A stretch of 25,803 nucleotides of DNA, taken from the NCBI GenBank assembly GCA_002479405.1, contig DLMX01000070.1:1-25803 (forward strand), written 5' to 3'. Below are positions 1-7,853 of this stretch, one piece after another (position 1 is the stretch's first letter; each line of letters opens with the position of its first letter). The DNA comes from Methylophilaceae bacterium UBA7525. Its GTDB lineage: Bacteria; Pseudomonadota; Gammaproteobacteria; Burkholderiales; Methylophilaceae. A program made the translations under genes and the position numbers. The notes beneath the pieces were generated by a model, which was given only the letters and a program-made list of their open reading frames with translations, did not search any database and was not told where the DNA came from.

Positions 1-1719
1 TTCGCGGGCGGCTTCGGCAAGTACGCCGGCATCATCCACCAGCGCATTGATTGCAGTGATGCAGGTATTGAGGTTTTGCTTGATGGTGTTGAAGTCGCCG
101 TTGTAATGCTCGCGGATAGGCGCAGGGATGTCTCCTCTGGATATCTGGTCGACACATTCCGCAGTAACATTGAGCGGGCCTATAACGGCATCCAGTGCCT
201 GATTGACGCCATCGACGATCTTGCGGAAGTCGCCCTGGTGCTTGCCGGCATCGGCACGCGTGGACAGATGACCCTGCACTGCGGCATCGGCCAGCATGGC
301 GGCATCGGCCACCAGCGCATTGACCGCATCTATGCACTGATTGAGGTTGTTCTTGATGGTGTTGAAATCACCATTGTAGGTGTCGGTGATTTTTACCGGA
401 ATCTTGCCGTGGGCAATATCATCAACATATTGGGCAGCCACATTGAGCGGGCCGATCACGGCATCCAGCGTATGGTTGACGCCATCGACGATCTTGCGGA
501 AGTCACCCTGATGCTGGCCGGCATCGGCACGGGAGGCCAGCTGACCTTTCACTGCGGCATCGGCCAGCATGGCGGCATCGGCCACCAGCGCATTAACCGC
601 ATCTATACACTGATTAAGGTTGTTCTTGATCGTGTTGAAGTCACCGTTATAGTGCTCTGTAATCTTGGCCGGGATATCGCCTTTGGAGATGCGGTCTACG
701 TAATTGGCAGCGATATTCAATGGCCCGATGACGGAGTCCAGCGTGGCATTCACACCCTCCACCACCTTGCGGTAATCGCCTTGATGACGGGCGGCATCGG
801 CTCGCGTAGAAAGCCGGCCATTCACAGCGGCCTGGGAAAGCATCCCGGCATCGGAAACCAGAAGTTTGATTTTCTCCTGCATGGTGCGCATGGCGGCCAT
901 GGCGCTGCTGCGGTCATTGGCAGCCAGCGACATGGAGAAATCGAGATCGCCCGCGGCAATGCGGCTGGCGGCTTTATTGATCTCATCCGGTTCCGCACCC
1001 AATGCCCTACCGATTGACCGGGTCATGATGAAACCAAGCCAGACCAGCAACACGGCAGCAGCAACCAGCAATCCGACCGTCACCGCAAATATCGTCTCAT
1101 AGCGCTCTACACTCGCATTGTATTCTGCCTCCGCCACATGGAACTGAAGCTCCTGCAGCGCGGCAGCGTCAGGGCCGGCAGCAGCATAGAGCTCCTGCAC
1201 CTTGGGAAACAGGTTCCTGGCTTTTTCATAATCCAGCGCACGCAATGCAGCAACGGCCGGCTTCAAGCCCTCAGCGACAAAGCGGCCCCGGCTTTCGGTA
1301 TATTTATCGGCTAGTATCTGTTCTTCCGGCGTCAGATAGGTGGCCATGTAAATTCTCAACAAACCGCCGATAGTGGCAATATTCTGCTCAATGGCATCTG
1401 CCGATTCCCGGGCCTGCTCCGGATTCAAAACAAGTTTCGGCTGCACAGGAGACTGGGCCTCTTCAAGCTGACCGTTCTCCCAGCCGGCAAACTCCACCTC
1501 ACTGAGCGCCAGGCCTAGTTGCATCTGGTTTTCAAACATAAGAATGGCCATTTTGTCCAGAACTGCCACCGGTTTCATCCGGTCTTCATAAACGGTTCTC
1601 AGGGATTCTTCAGCACGCTCGAGCGAAACCAGCCCCATCACACCAATCCCTGTCGCCGCCAGCACGGCAATCACGTTCAAAACGGTCAGTCGGGCCTTGA
1701 CACTCATGTTCTTAAACAT
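1..1719 (-). CDS. Methyl-accepting chemotaxis protein, 3' end outside window
   Basis: This is a transmembrane chemoreceptor that would signal through CheW and CheA. The first 573 codons are present; the signalling hairpin lies beyond the left edge. The start ATG (1717-1719) opens MFKNMSVKAR and has an AAAGGGAA ribosome site upstream. A first membrane helix spans about residues 11-32, followed by about 175 periplasmic residues (predicted helical, four-helix-bundle-like) and a second helix at about 209-232. A HAMP-like segment then leads into three near-identical 91-residue repeats, each carrying the motif NGDFNTIKNNLNQCIDAVNA or a close variant. It is the last gene of the mot-che operon visible here, 37 bp after cheW. 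The family call is secure from the topology and linker type. The ligand is unknown. Confidence 0.88.
   Translation of the reverse strand, partial: MFKNMSVKARLTVLNVIAVLAATGIGVMGLVSLERAEESLRTVYEDRMKPVAVLDKMAILMFENQMQLGLALSEVEFAGWENGQLEEAQSPVQPKLVLNPEQARESADAIEQNIATIGGLLRIYMATYLTPEEQILADKYTESRGRFVAEGLKPAVAALRALDYEKARNLFPKVQELYAAAGPDAAALQELQFHVAEAEYNASVERYETIFAVTVGLLVAAAVLLVWLGFIMTRSIGRALGAEPDEINKAASRIAAGDLDFSMSLAANDRSSAMAAMRTMQEKIKLLVSDAGMLSQAAVNGRLSTRADAARHQGDYRKVVEGVNATLDSVIGPLNIAANYVDRISKGDIPAKITEHYNGDFNTIKNNLNQCIDAVNALVADAAMLADAAVKGQLASRADAGQHQGDFRKIVDGVNHTLDAVIGPLNVAAQYVDDIAHGKIPVKITDTYNGDFNTIKNNLNQCIDAVNALVADAAMLADAAVQGHLSTRADAGKHQGDFRKIVDGVNQALDAVIGPLNVTAECVDQISRGDIPAPIREHYNGDFNTIKQNLNTCITAINALVDDAGVLAEAARE
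4..822 (-). repeat. Three tandem 273-bp (91-codon) repeats inside the receptor gene
   Basis: The landmark CTTGCGG recurs at 220-226, 493-499 and 766-772, exactly 273 bp apart each time, and the stretch 277-321 is identical to 550-594 (45 bp). The encoded units keep the blocks STRADA (or variants), HQGDFRKIVDGVN, LDAVIGPLNVAA and YNGDFNTIKNNLN. Partial further copies flank both ends. The units resemble the extended HAMP-type linker repeats known from some proteobacterial receptors; assignment to HAMP is inference. Unit edges are arbitrary because the array is periodic. Confidence 0.9.
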
Positions 1720-1756
1720 TGGTATTCCCTTTATTTTTGTTAATGGTTCTTTTTGA

Positions 1757-2263
1757 TCAATGCATTGCAACACTATCCATCAATTGCATTTCCTGGCTGT
1801 TCATCAGCTTTTCAATATCCACCAGGATGAACATCTTTTCACCGACAGATGCGAGGCCGGTGATGTACTGGGTGTCGATGCTGGCCACGATGTCCGGCAC
1901 GGCGCGTATCTGGCTTTCCTCAAGTTGCATGACATCCGACACACCATCCACCACGATGCCGACGACACGACCGCCGAGATTGAGGATGATGACAACGGTA
2001 AATTCGTTGTACTCGACCTTGCCCATGTTGAATTTCACCCGCAGATCAACGATAGGCACGATCTTGCCGCGCAGGTTGATGACCCCCTTGATGAAAGCCG
2101 GTGTATTGGCAATCTGCGTCACGGCATCGTATCCGCGGATTTCCTGCACCTTGAGAATCTCCAGGCCATAAGCCTCGCTGCCCAGCACGAAAGTCAGGAA
2201 CTCGCCTGCAACAGAGCCTCCCTGACCTGCCTTGCCCTCGACTTCTTCTGCGACCATATTCAT
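1757..2263 (-). CDS. cheW: Chemotaxis coupling protein CheW
   Basis: This 168-residue cytoplasmic adaptor links chemoreceptors to the kinase CheA. It is a single CheW domain: the opening FLTFVLGSEAYGLEILKVQEI, the central VINLRGKIVPIVDLR and the later VVGIVVDGVSDVM are the usual landmarks of the two beta-barrel halves. The start ATG (2261-2263) overlaps the cheA stop as ATGA, and AAGGAG lies about 9 bases upstream, so translation is probably coupled to cheA. A roughly 22-residue N-terminal extension precedes the domain. The receptor gene follows 37 bp downstream in the same operon. Confidence 0.96.
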   Translation of the reverse strand: MNMVAEEVEGKAGQGGSVAGEFLTFVLGSEAYGLEILKVQEIRGYDAVTQIANTPAFIKGVINLRGKIVPIVDLRVKFNMGKVEYNEFTVVIILNLGGRVVGIVVDGVSDVMQLEESQIRAVPDIVASIDTQYITGLASVGEKMFILVDIEKLMNSQEMQLMDSVAMH

Positions 2264-4584
2264 TGTGTGTACTCCTTGCTGATGGTTTGGACTGCCTTGC
2301 TGGCAAATGAAGTGGCTCCAGTCAGATAGTTATGCGTTTGCCCCATCTGGATAAGTGCCGGAACGTCAAGAATCAATGCGACCGAGCCATCGCCCATGAT
2401 GGTTGCACCCGAGACGCCCTGAATTTTTCTGAAATTGGTTTCCAGGCTCTTGATCACCACCTGTTGCTGACCGACCAGTGCGTCGACAAACAGGGCGGCC
2501 TTCTTGCCCTCCGCCTCGATCAGCACCAGCACCCCCTGGGTAGGGTCCAGTATCTCGGTCTCCTGACCGAAAAGCGCATGCAATGCAATGACCGGCAAAT
2601 ATTCGCCGCGCACATGCACCATGCGCCCTTCACCGGTCACGGTCTTCATATCCTCGGCGCGCGGTTGCAGCGTCTCGACGATCAGGTTGAGTGGAATCAC
2701 ATAAACACTGCTGCCGAGCGAGACAGACATGCCGTCCAGGATAGCCAGCGTAAGCGGCAGGGAAATCGCGATGGTCGTGCCATAACCCATTGCCGAACGG
2801 ATATCGATGCTACCGTTCATGGCGGCGATATTGCGTTTCACCACATCCATGCCGACACCGCGGCCGGAAACATCGGTGACGACTTCCGCCGTTGAAAACC
2901 CCGGCGCAAAAATCAACTGGTACACATCGCTATCGGACATGTTCTCGCTGACGTTCAAGCCATTGCTTTTCGCCTTGGCAAGCAACTTGTCGCGGTTGAG
3001 GCCGGCACCGTCATCCGTCACTTCGATGACAATGCTGCCACCCTTGTGTGCCGCAGATAATGTGAGTTTTCCCGTTTCCGGCTTGTTGGCGGCCTTGCGT
3101 TTTTCCGGTGTCTCGACACCATGGTCGACACTGTTGCGCACCAGATGCGTCAAAGGGTCGACAATGCGCTCGATCAAACCCTTGTCCAACTCGGTCGCAG
3201 CACCAACTGTGACCAGCTCCACTTTCTTGCCCAACTTGCCAGCCAGATCGCGCACCATGCGCGGAAAACGCGAAAAGACAAAGTCCATCGGCATCATGCG
3301 GATGGACATGACCGCTTCCTGCAGATCGCGCGTATTACGGGTCAATTGGCCGACACTGTTGATCAGCGCCTCGTGGTGTATGGGGTCCAACGCATTGATA
3401 CGCTGCTCGATCATGGCCTGGGTGATCACCAGCTCCCCGACCAGGTTGATCAGTTGGTCGACCTTCTCCACCCCTACGCGTATCGACGTGGTTTCGGCAT
3501 TGGCATGCCCGGCATCCGGTTTGGCCGGATTCCTTTTTTCGCTCTTTTCAGCAATCGCCGGAGCCTTGCTTGCAGCCGCCACTGTTTCAACAGGGCTTGC
3601 CACTGCTTTGGCAATCTCCTCCTGGCTTATCGGTGCCGTATTGTCATCAATCTTCAATGACTGCTGTGCGTCGGCATGCGGGGTAAAAGGCGCAAAGAAA
3701 CCATAGCCTTCTTCCACCGCCTCTTTGCCGTCTTCCGCGAACAAGCCATAGCCGGCTTCTTCATGTACTTTGACCTTTGAGCCAGCATCCGTATCGGCGG
3801 CCTCGTCTGTTTTTCCCACGGTATTTTCAGCAGCAATGGCAACCGCATCGACAGGTGGCACGGTATTGACACCTGCCTGCGTAATCACTAGATCATCCGG
3901 GTTCAGGATAAATGAGCAGATTGAAACAATGTCCGACTCGCTGGAGTCGGTATTCAGCGTAAATAGAGTGCGGCCGCTTTCATGTTTGCTTGCTGCCACC
4001 TCGCCCAACAAACCCAACTCTTCCTGCAAATTCGCAATATCCTTTTCCTTGAGTTCTGGCAGCAGGATATTGAACTGCGTCAGCCCTTCGGCCGGTGGCG
4101 GCAAAGCCGCGGCAGGAGCAACAACGTGAGCACTCACTTGGCTCGTCTCGACAGGAACCGCAGGCGTCACGGCAGGCGCAGAATCTGCCACCGCCTCAGC
4201 CTGGGTCAGGGAAGCCAGCCGCGTCTTGACTGCCGCCACCTGATCCTGATCCACGTCCGCTCCGTGACGATGCCCGTCCAGTTCCATCTCAATCACGTCC
4301 TTGGCGGCCAGAAAAGCATCGACATGCTCAACCGTCAGCGCCATTTCATGCTTGCGTATCCTGTCCAGCAGGTTTTCCAGCACATGGGTGATCTCAGTCA
4401 TATCCATGAAACCGAAAGTGGCTGCGCCTCCCTTGATCGAATGTGCGGCACGGAAGATGGCGTTCAGGTCCTCGTTGTCCGGGTTCGCTACATCGATTGC
4501 CAGCAGCAGTCGCTCGGCTTCCGCCAGCAACTCTTCCGCCTCATCGAAGAAGACCTCATAAAACTGACTCATATCCACTGTCAT
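2260..4584 (-). CDS. cheA: Chemotaxis histidine kinase CheA
   Basis: This 774-residue kinase phosphorylates CheY in response to receptor state. The N-terminal phosphotransfer domain carries the phospho-acceptor H48 in RAAHSIKGG. A CheY-binding-like P2 segment (about 165-240) is followed by a long Ala/Pro/acidic linker (about 240-362) containing the short motifs GYGLF (278) and GYGFF (293). Dimerisation domain P3 begins near 365. The ATPase domain shows the N box (HLVRNSVDHG), the G1 box DDGAG (524-528), APGFSTAE and the G2 box GRGVGMD (574-580). The CheW-like P5 domain fills about 612-750. All catalytic motifs look intact. The start ATG has GGGAGC upstream; M5 is a possible alternative start. 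Confidence 0.97.
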   Translation of the reverse strand: MTVDMSQFYEVFFDEAEELLAEAERLLLAIDVANPDNEDLNAIFRAAHSIKGGAATFGFMDMTEITHVLENLLDRIRKHEMALTVEHVDAFLAAKDVIEMELDGHRHGADVDQDQVAAVKTRLASLTQAEAVADSAPAVTPAVPVETSQVSAHVVAPAAALPPPAEGLTQFNILLPELKEKDIANLQEELGLLGEVAASKHESGRTLFTLNTDSSESDIVSICSFILNPDDLVITQAGVNTVPPVDAVAIAAENTVGKTDEAADTDAGSKVKVHEEAGYGLFAEDGKEAVEEGYGFFAPFTPHADAQQSLKIDDNTAPISQEEIAKAVASPVETVAAASKAPAIAEKSEKRNPAKPDAGHANAETTSIRVGVEKVDQLINLVGELVITQAMIEQRINALDPIHHEALINSVGQLTRNTRDLQEAVMSIRMMPMDFVFSRFPRMVRDLAGKLGKKVELVTVGAATELDKGLIERIVDPLTHLVRNSVDHGVETPEKRKAANKPETGKLTLSAAHKGGSIVIEVTDDGAGLNRDKLLAKAKSNGLNVSENMSDSDVYQLIFAPGFSTAEVVTDVSGRGVGMDVVKRNIAAMNGSIDIRSAMGYGTTIAISLPLTLAILDGMSVSLGSSVYVIPLNLIVETLQPRAEDMKTVTGEGRMVHVRGEYLPVIALHALFGQETEILDPTQGVLVLIEAEGKKAALFVDALVGQQQVVIKSLETNFRKIQGVSGATIMGDGSVALILDVPALIQMGQTHNYLTGATSFASKAVQTISKEYTQ

Positions 4585-4653
4585 CGCACTGCTCCCGGGT
4601 ACTTTCTGGTTATCTGGGTGAGATCGACTTGCTCACGCCACTTCCTGCACAAA

Positions 4654-5019
4654 CTAACCGATCACTTTCTGCACAACTTCAATCAAGCGCTTTGGATCGA
4701 ACGGCTTGACCAGCCAGCCATTGGCTCCGGCAGCCTTGCCCCTGGCCTTCATCTCATCGCTGGATTCCGTCGTCAGCATCAGAATCGGCACTTTCTGGTA
4801 CGAGCCCAAACCGCGCAGGGACTTGATCAAGGTCAGTCCGTCCATGATCGGCATGTTCTGGTCGGTCAGCACCAGGTCTACCGTTTTCTCTTTTGCCTTG
4901 TTCAATCCGTCCTGGCCATCCACCGCCTGCACGACGTTGTAGCCGGCGGCTTGCAAACTGAACGCCACCATCTGGCGCAACGAGCCGGAATCATCTACCG
5001 CCAAAATTGTCTTTGCCAT
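4654..5019 (-). CDS. cheY: Chemotaxis response regulator CheY
   Basis: This 121-residue stand-alone receiver domain would be phosphorylated by CheA and bind the flagellar switch. The acidic pocket is D9/D10, the phospho-acceptor is D53 (in VLTDQNMP), and the conserved Thr and Lys are T83 and K105 (in VKPF). W102 takes the place of the usual switch aromatic next to that Lys. No output domain follows. AGGGAAAG lies about 9 bases before the ATG. It sits between the CheZ-like gene and cheA in the same operon, which supports the chemotaxis role rather than a generic receiver. Confidence 0.94.
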   Translation of the reverse strand: MAKTILAVDDSGSLRQMVAFSLQAAGYNVVQAVDGQDGLNKAKEKTVDLVLTDQNMPIMDGLTLIKSLRGLGSYQKVPILMLTTESSDEMKARGKAAGANGWLVKPFDPKRLIEVVQKVIG

Positions 5020-5084
5020 CTGTGTTCTTTCCCTGTATCGATGAGCCTGTAAGCGAGCCGGCTCCTTTGTTGTTTTTAAAACCC

Positions 5085-5663
5085 TTAAAACAATTCAATT
5101 TCGCCACACCCCAAATGCTGCTGCCGCACGGAATGGCAGGATTCGCTGCCCAAATCGATGTGGCACAGTTTCAGGCTTTCACCCATTTCATCCAGCTGCC
5201 GGGCCATCGCCCCAGGCTCATGACCGGCACTTATGCCTTCCCCATGTGCCTTGAAGGTCAAATGCAGATCGCGCAAGCCATTCGTACGGCTGATCGTGCG
5301 CGAGAGCAATTGGCTGGTCAGGTCATGGAATTGCAATCCGACCACGGCAGAATTCACTTCATCGCCGATCACCTCCCGTAGGTCACGCAATACCTCAAGC
5401 TGTTTACTGTCCGCCAGCTGCGCAGGCAAACCCGTCTGCGCCAACAGCAGTTCCAGCTCCGCCTGCTGCTCACTCACTGCCTGGTGAATCGCAGTGAAAT
5501 GCTGTCCGATCTTTTCAATCGCCTCGTTCAACAAAAACATGGTCTGCACCAGGTCGGACTCCACCCGGGACAAGTGCTGGCTGCCGTTTTCGCACAGAGC
5601 CGCCAACACTCTTCCAAGCTCCGGCACGGGCGAATCATTCTGCCTACTCATTGCTTGCCTCAT
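5085..5663 (-). CDS. CheZ-like chemotaxis protein (probable CheY-P phosphatase)
   Basis: This 192-residue protein is predicted mostly helical. Residues 107-120 read VVGLQFHDLTSQLL, which matches the CheZ active-site pattern (Q-D-L-T-x-Q type) with D114 and Q118 as candidate catalytic residues; H113 replaces the usual Gln before Asp. The C-terminus ends in GEIELF, an acidic-hydrophobic tail reminiscent of the CheY-binding tail of CheZ. Position between motB and cheY supports a role in removing phosphate from CheY, but overall similarity to classical CheZ is weak, so this is a family-level call. The start is ambiguous: M1 has AGGGT upstream, whereas M5 (5649-5651) has TGAGG six bases before it. 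Confidence 0.68.
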   Translation of the reverse strand: MRQAMSRQNDSPVPELGRVLAALCENGSQHLSRVESDLVQTMFLLNEAIEKIGQHFTAIHQAVSEQQAELELLLAQTGLPAQLADSKQLEVLRDLREVIGDEVNSAVVGLQFHDLTSQLLSRTISRTNGLRDLHLTFKAHGEGISAGHEPGAMARQLDEMGESLKLCHIDLGSESCHSVRQQHLGCGEIELF

Positions 5664-5719
5664 ATAAGTTACCCTGCCTTTTGCGCATTCAATTCATGGA
5701 ATAAACAATAAAAACAGCA

Positions 5720-6679
5720 TCAGTTATCGGGTTTCACAGCAACCGCCGCTTCAAGAGCGGACCGATCACCGTCTACCGGCACATCAACAGGGGAATCATC
5801 CTTGATCGCGTTTTCCTCGGCCTGCTTGTTCATGACGATGATGCTGATACGTCGGTTAACCGGATTCAGCGGATCTTTTTTATCGAATAGCACGGCAGAT
5901 GACAGACCGACAACGCGCAGCATCTTGGCTTCATCCATACCGCCAGCCACCAGTTCGCGCCTGGAGGCATTTGCACGGTCGGCGGAAAGCTCCCAGTTGC
6001 TGTAGCCTTTCTCACCACGGTTATAGGTGGCCCCATCGGTATGCCCGGACAAACTGATCTTGTTGGGTACACCGTTCAGCATCTTGCCGATCTCAAGCAG
6101 AATCTGACGTGCATAAGGCTGCAGCTGGGCACTGGCGAGGGCGAACATCGGACGATTCTGCTCATCCACAATCTGGATGCGCAGACCTTCGGAAGTAATA
6201 TCCAGCAGCAATTGATTCTTGAACTGGCGCAACATCGGGCTGGCATCAATCGCCTCCTCGATTCGCTTCTTGAGGTCTTCCAGCCGGAGGCGCTCCTGCT
6301 TGAGCAGCTCGGCCTTGGCCTCTTCATAACTCATGGGCTTGTTTTTCTCTATATCCAGTTTGTCGTCCGGTGCATTATCGCCACGCTTGACCTGCCCTTT
6401 CTGGCTGGTCAAATCCTGGCCGCCGCCTTTCAATATCACCTTGCTGTTGCCGACGGCATGCCCGCCTTGCAGCGCAACCTTGAGTGGCGTCTGGAAATAT
6501 TCCGCAATACCCTCAAGTTGCGCCTTGGTGGTCGACCCCAACAGCCACATCAAAAGAAAAAACGCCATCATGGCCGTGACAAAGTCGGCATAGGCAATCT
6601 TCCAGGCACCACCATGATGTCCACCCGAGACCTTCTTGATACGCTTGACGATAATCGGGCGCATTGCGTCTTGTGCCAT
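5720..6679 (-). CDS. motB: Flagellar stator protein MotB
   Basis: This 319-residue protein anchors the MotA/MotB proton channel to peptidoglycan. The N-terminus is basic, followed by WKIAYADFVTAMMAFFLLMW; D32 in AYADF is the proton-carrying aspartate and falls at the same number as in Escherichia coli. One membrane helix (about 30-49) is followed by a plug/linker region and an OmpA-like peptidoglycan-binding domain with SGHTDG (H213-G216) and the NWELSADRANA block. GGAG lies about 9 bases before the ATG. It follows motA by 42 bp and is clearly co-transcribed. The C-terminal tail of about 30 residues is acidic and probably disordered. Confidence 0.97.
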   Translation of the reverse strand: MAQDAMRPIIVKRIKKVSGGHHGGAWKIAYADFVTAMMAFFLLMWLLGSTTKAQLEGIAEYFQTPLKVALQGGHAVGNSKVILKGGGQDLTSQKGQVKRGDNAPDDKLDIEKNKPMSYEEAKAELLKQERLRLEDLKKRIEEAIDASPMLRQFKNQLLLDITSEGLRIQIVDEQNRPMFALASAQLQPYARQILLEIGKMLNGVPNKISLSGHTDGATYNRGEKGYSNWELSADRANASRRELVAGGMDEAKMLRVVGLSSAVLFDKKDPLNPVNRRISIIVMNKQAEENAIKDDSPVDVPVDGDRSALEAAVAVKPDN

Positions 6680-6721
6680 TTCAATCGGCTCCGGTCGACA
6701 TCAACAGAATGAAGTGCGCCA

Positions 6722-7582
6722 TCATCTCGACTTTGCCTGCTTGACGAAATCTTCCAGCTCATTGAAGCCGGGGCGCTCGGATGAATAGAGCACCTTGCGA
6801 CCGAATTCGACGGCGATAGCCGGGGCATATCCATTCAGGCTGGCAAGCAAGGTGACCTTGACGGTCTGGTACATCTTGGTGCTTTCTTCCAGCTTCTGCT
6901 CCAGCAATCCGGAAAGCGGCGTGACAAATCCGTAAGCCAGCAAAATACCGAGAAAGGTACCAACCAGGGCATGCGCGATCAGAATGCCCAACTCAGCTGG
7001 CGGTAGCGCCACATTTTCCATGGTGTGCACCACCCCCATGACCGCAGCGATAATGCCGAAAGCAGGGAGCGCATCCCCCACCCTGGCAATGCAATGCACA
7101 GGCACATGGCCTTCCATGTGATGGGTCTCGATTTCGTTATCCATCAGGTTCTCGATCTGGAAGGCATCCATGTTGCCGGAGACCATGAGGCGCAGATAAT
7201 CGGTAATGAATTCGATCAGGTGTTTATCGGCAAGCACCTTCGGGTACTTTGCGAAAAGCGCGCTATCCTCGGGATTTTCAACATCGTTCTCGATGGACAT
7301 CATGCCGTCCTTGCGTATCTTGTTGAGAATTTCATACAACAAGGCAAGTAAATCCATATACAGCGATTTGGTAAATTTGGAGCCCTTGAATACGCTGGGC
7401 AGGGCCTTGAATGTGGCCTTCAAAGCCTTTGCGTTATTGCCGACAATGAAAGCCCCCAGGGCACCGCCACCGATCATCAGCACTTCCAGTGGCTGCCACA
7501 GTGCGCCAAGATGGCCGCCTGCCAGCGCATAGCCGCCAAATATCGCCCCCAGGACAACGACATATCCAATGATCACGAACAT
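6722..7582 (-). CDS. motA: Flagellar stator protein MotA
   Basis: This 286-residue inner-membrane protein forms the stator channel with MotB and generates torque on FliG. Helices lie at about 2-20, 33-50, 172-190 and 200-222. The torque-loop charges R90 and E98 and the channel prolines P173 and P222 occupy exactly the same numbers as in Escherichia coli MotA, which makes identity and start secure. The ATG has GGAG about 11 bases upstream. It is the first gene of the mot-che operon; a sigma-28-type promoter candidate lies about 200 bp upstream. Confidence 0.98.
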   Translation of the reverse strand: MFVIIGYVVVLGAIFGGYALAGGHLGALWQPLEVLMIGGGALGAFIVGNNAKALKATFKALPSVFKGSKFTKSLYMDLLALLYEILNKIRKDGMMSIENDVENPEDSALFAKYPKVLADKHLIEFITDYLRLMVSGNMDAFQIENLMDNEIETHHMEGHVPVHCIARVGDALPAFGIIAAVMGVVHTMENVALPPAELGILIAHALVGTFLGILLAYGFVTPLSGLLEQKLEESTKMYQTVKVTLLASLNGYAPAIAVEFGRKVLYSSERPGFNELEDFVKQAKSR

Positions 7583-7777
7583 AGATACAAACTCCGGCTT
7601 AGAAGATTCTTGTTTCGCTTATATTTCTGTAGCATCCATATCCACAGCGTTCTTTCAGCAGCGCTTCTGGCCCGCTCGCGCACTTATCACACGCCTTTAG
7701 CACATGCCTTAAGCTTAACGGCTGGCTGCATGATGCAATCCCGAGAACTAAAACGGGTTTCACAGGTTGCTTTGAGA

Positions 7778-7804
7778 TTTACGGCCCGGAAGATGAAAAC
7801 TTGA
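7778..7804 (-). promoter_or_regulatory. Candidate sigma-28 (FliA) promoter for motA operon
   Basis: On the minus strand TCAAGTTT (7797-7804) is followed after exactly 11 nt by GCCGTAAA (7778-7785). The family consensus is TAAAGTTT, 11 nt, GCCGATAA, so 13 of 16 positions match with ideal spacing. It lies in the gap between the methyltransferase stop and motA and would leave a leader of roughly 190 nt. Class-3 control of mot-che genes is established in enteric bacteria; its use here is inference. Confidence 0.55.
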
Positions 7805-7853
7805 ATGGTGGCAGGGGCAGATGAAGCTGGTAAAGCCGGGGAAACAGGCTTAT

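Noticed and set aside
76..1017. 313-codon open frame on the plus strand opposite the receptor gene
   Set aside because: It mirrors the 273-bp repeats of the receptor on the other strand, has no ribosome site, and its repeated protein pattern is a by-product of the periodic coding sequence.
3982..5052. 356-codon plus-strand frame opposite cheA and cheY
   Set aside because: It spans two well-supported minus-strand genes and their gap, is rich in His, Arg and Gln typical of antisense shadows, and resembles no family I recognise.
7225..7252. Perfect GCCGATAA on the minus strand inside motA, preceded by CAAAGTAC
   Set aside because: The spacing is 12 nt, the -35 is poor, and the bases encode the conserved-looking ADK segment of MotA, so coincidence is more likely than an internal promoter.
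7684..7711. Second sigma-28-like site upstream of motA (TAAG, 16 nt, TGTGATAA)
   Set aside because: Spacing and both elements are worse than the site at 7778-7804, which explains the operon better.
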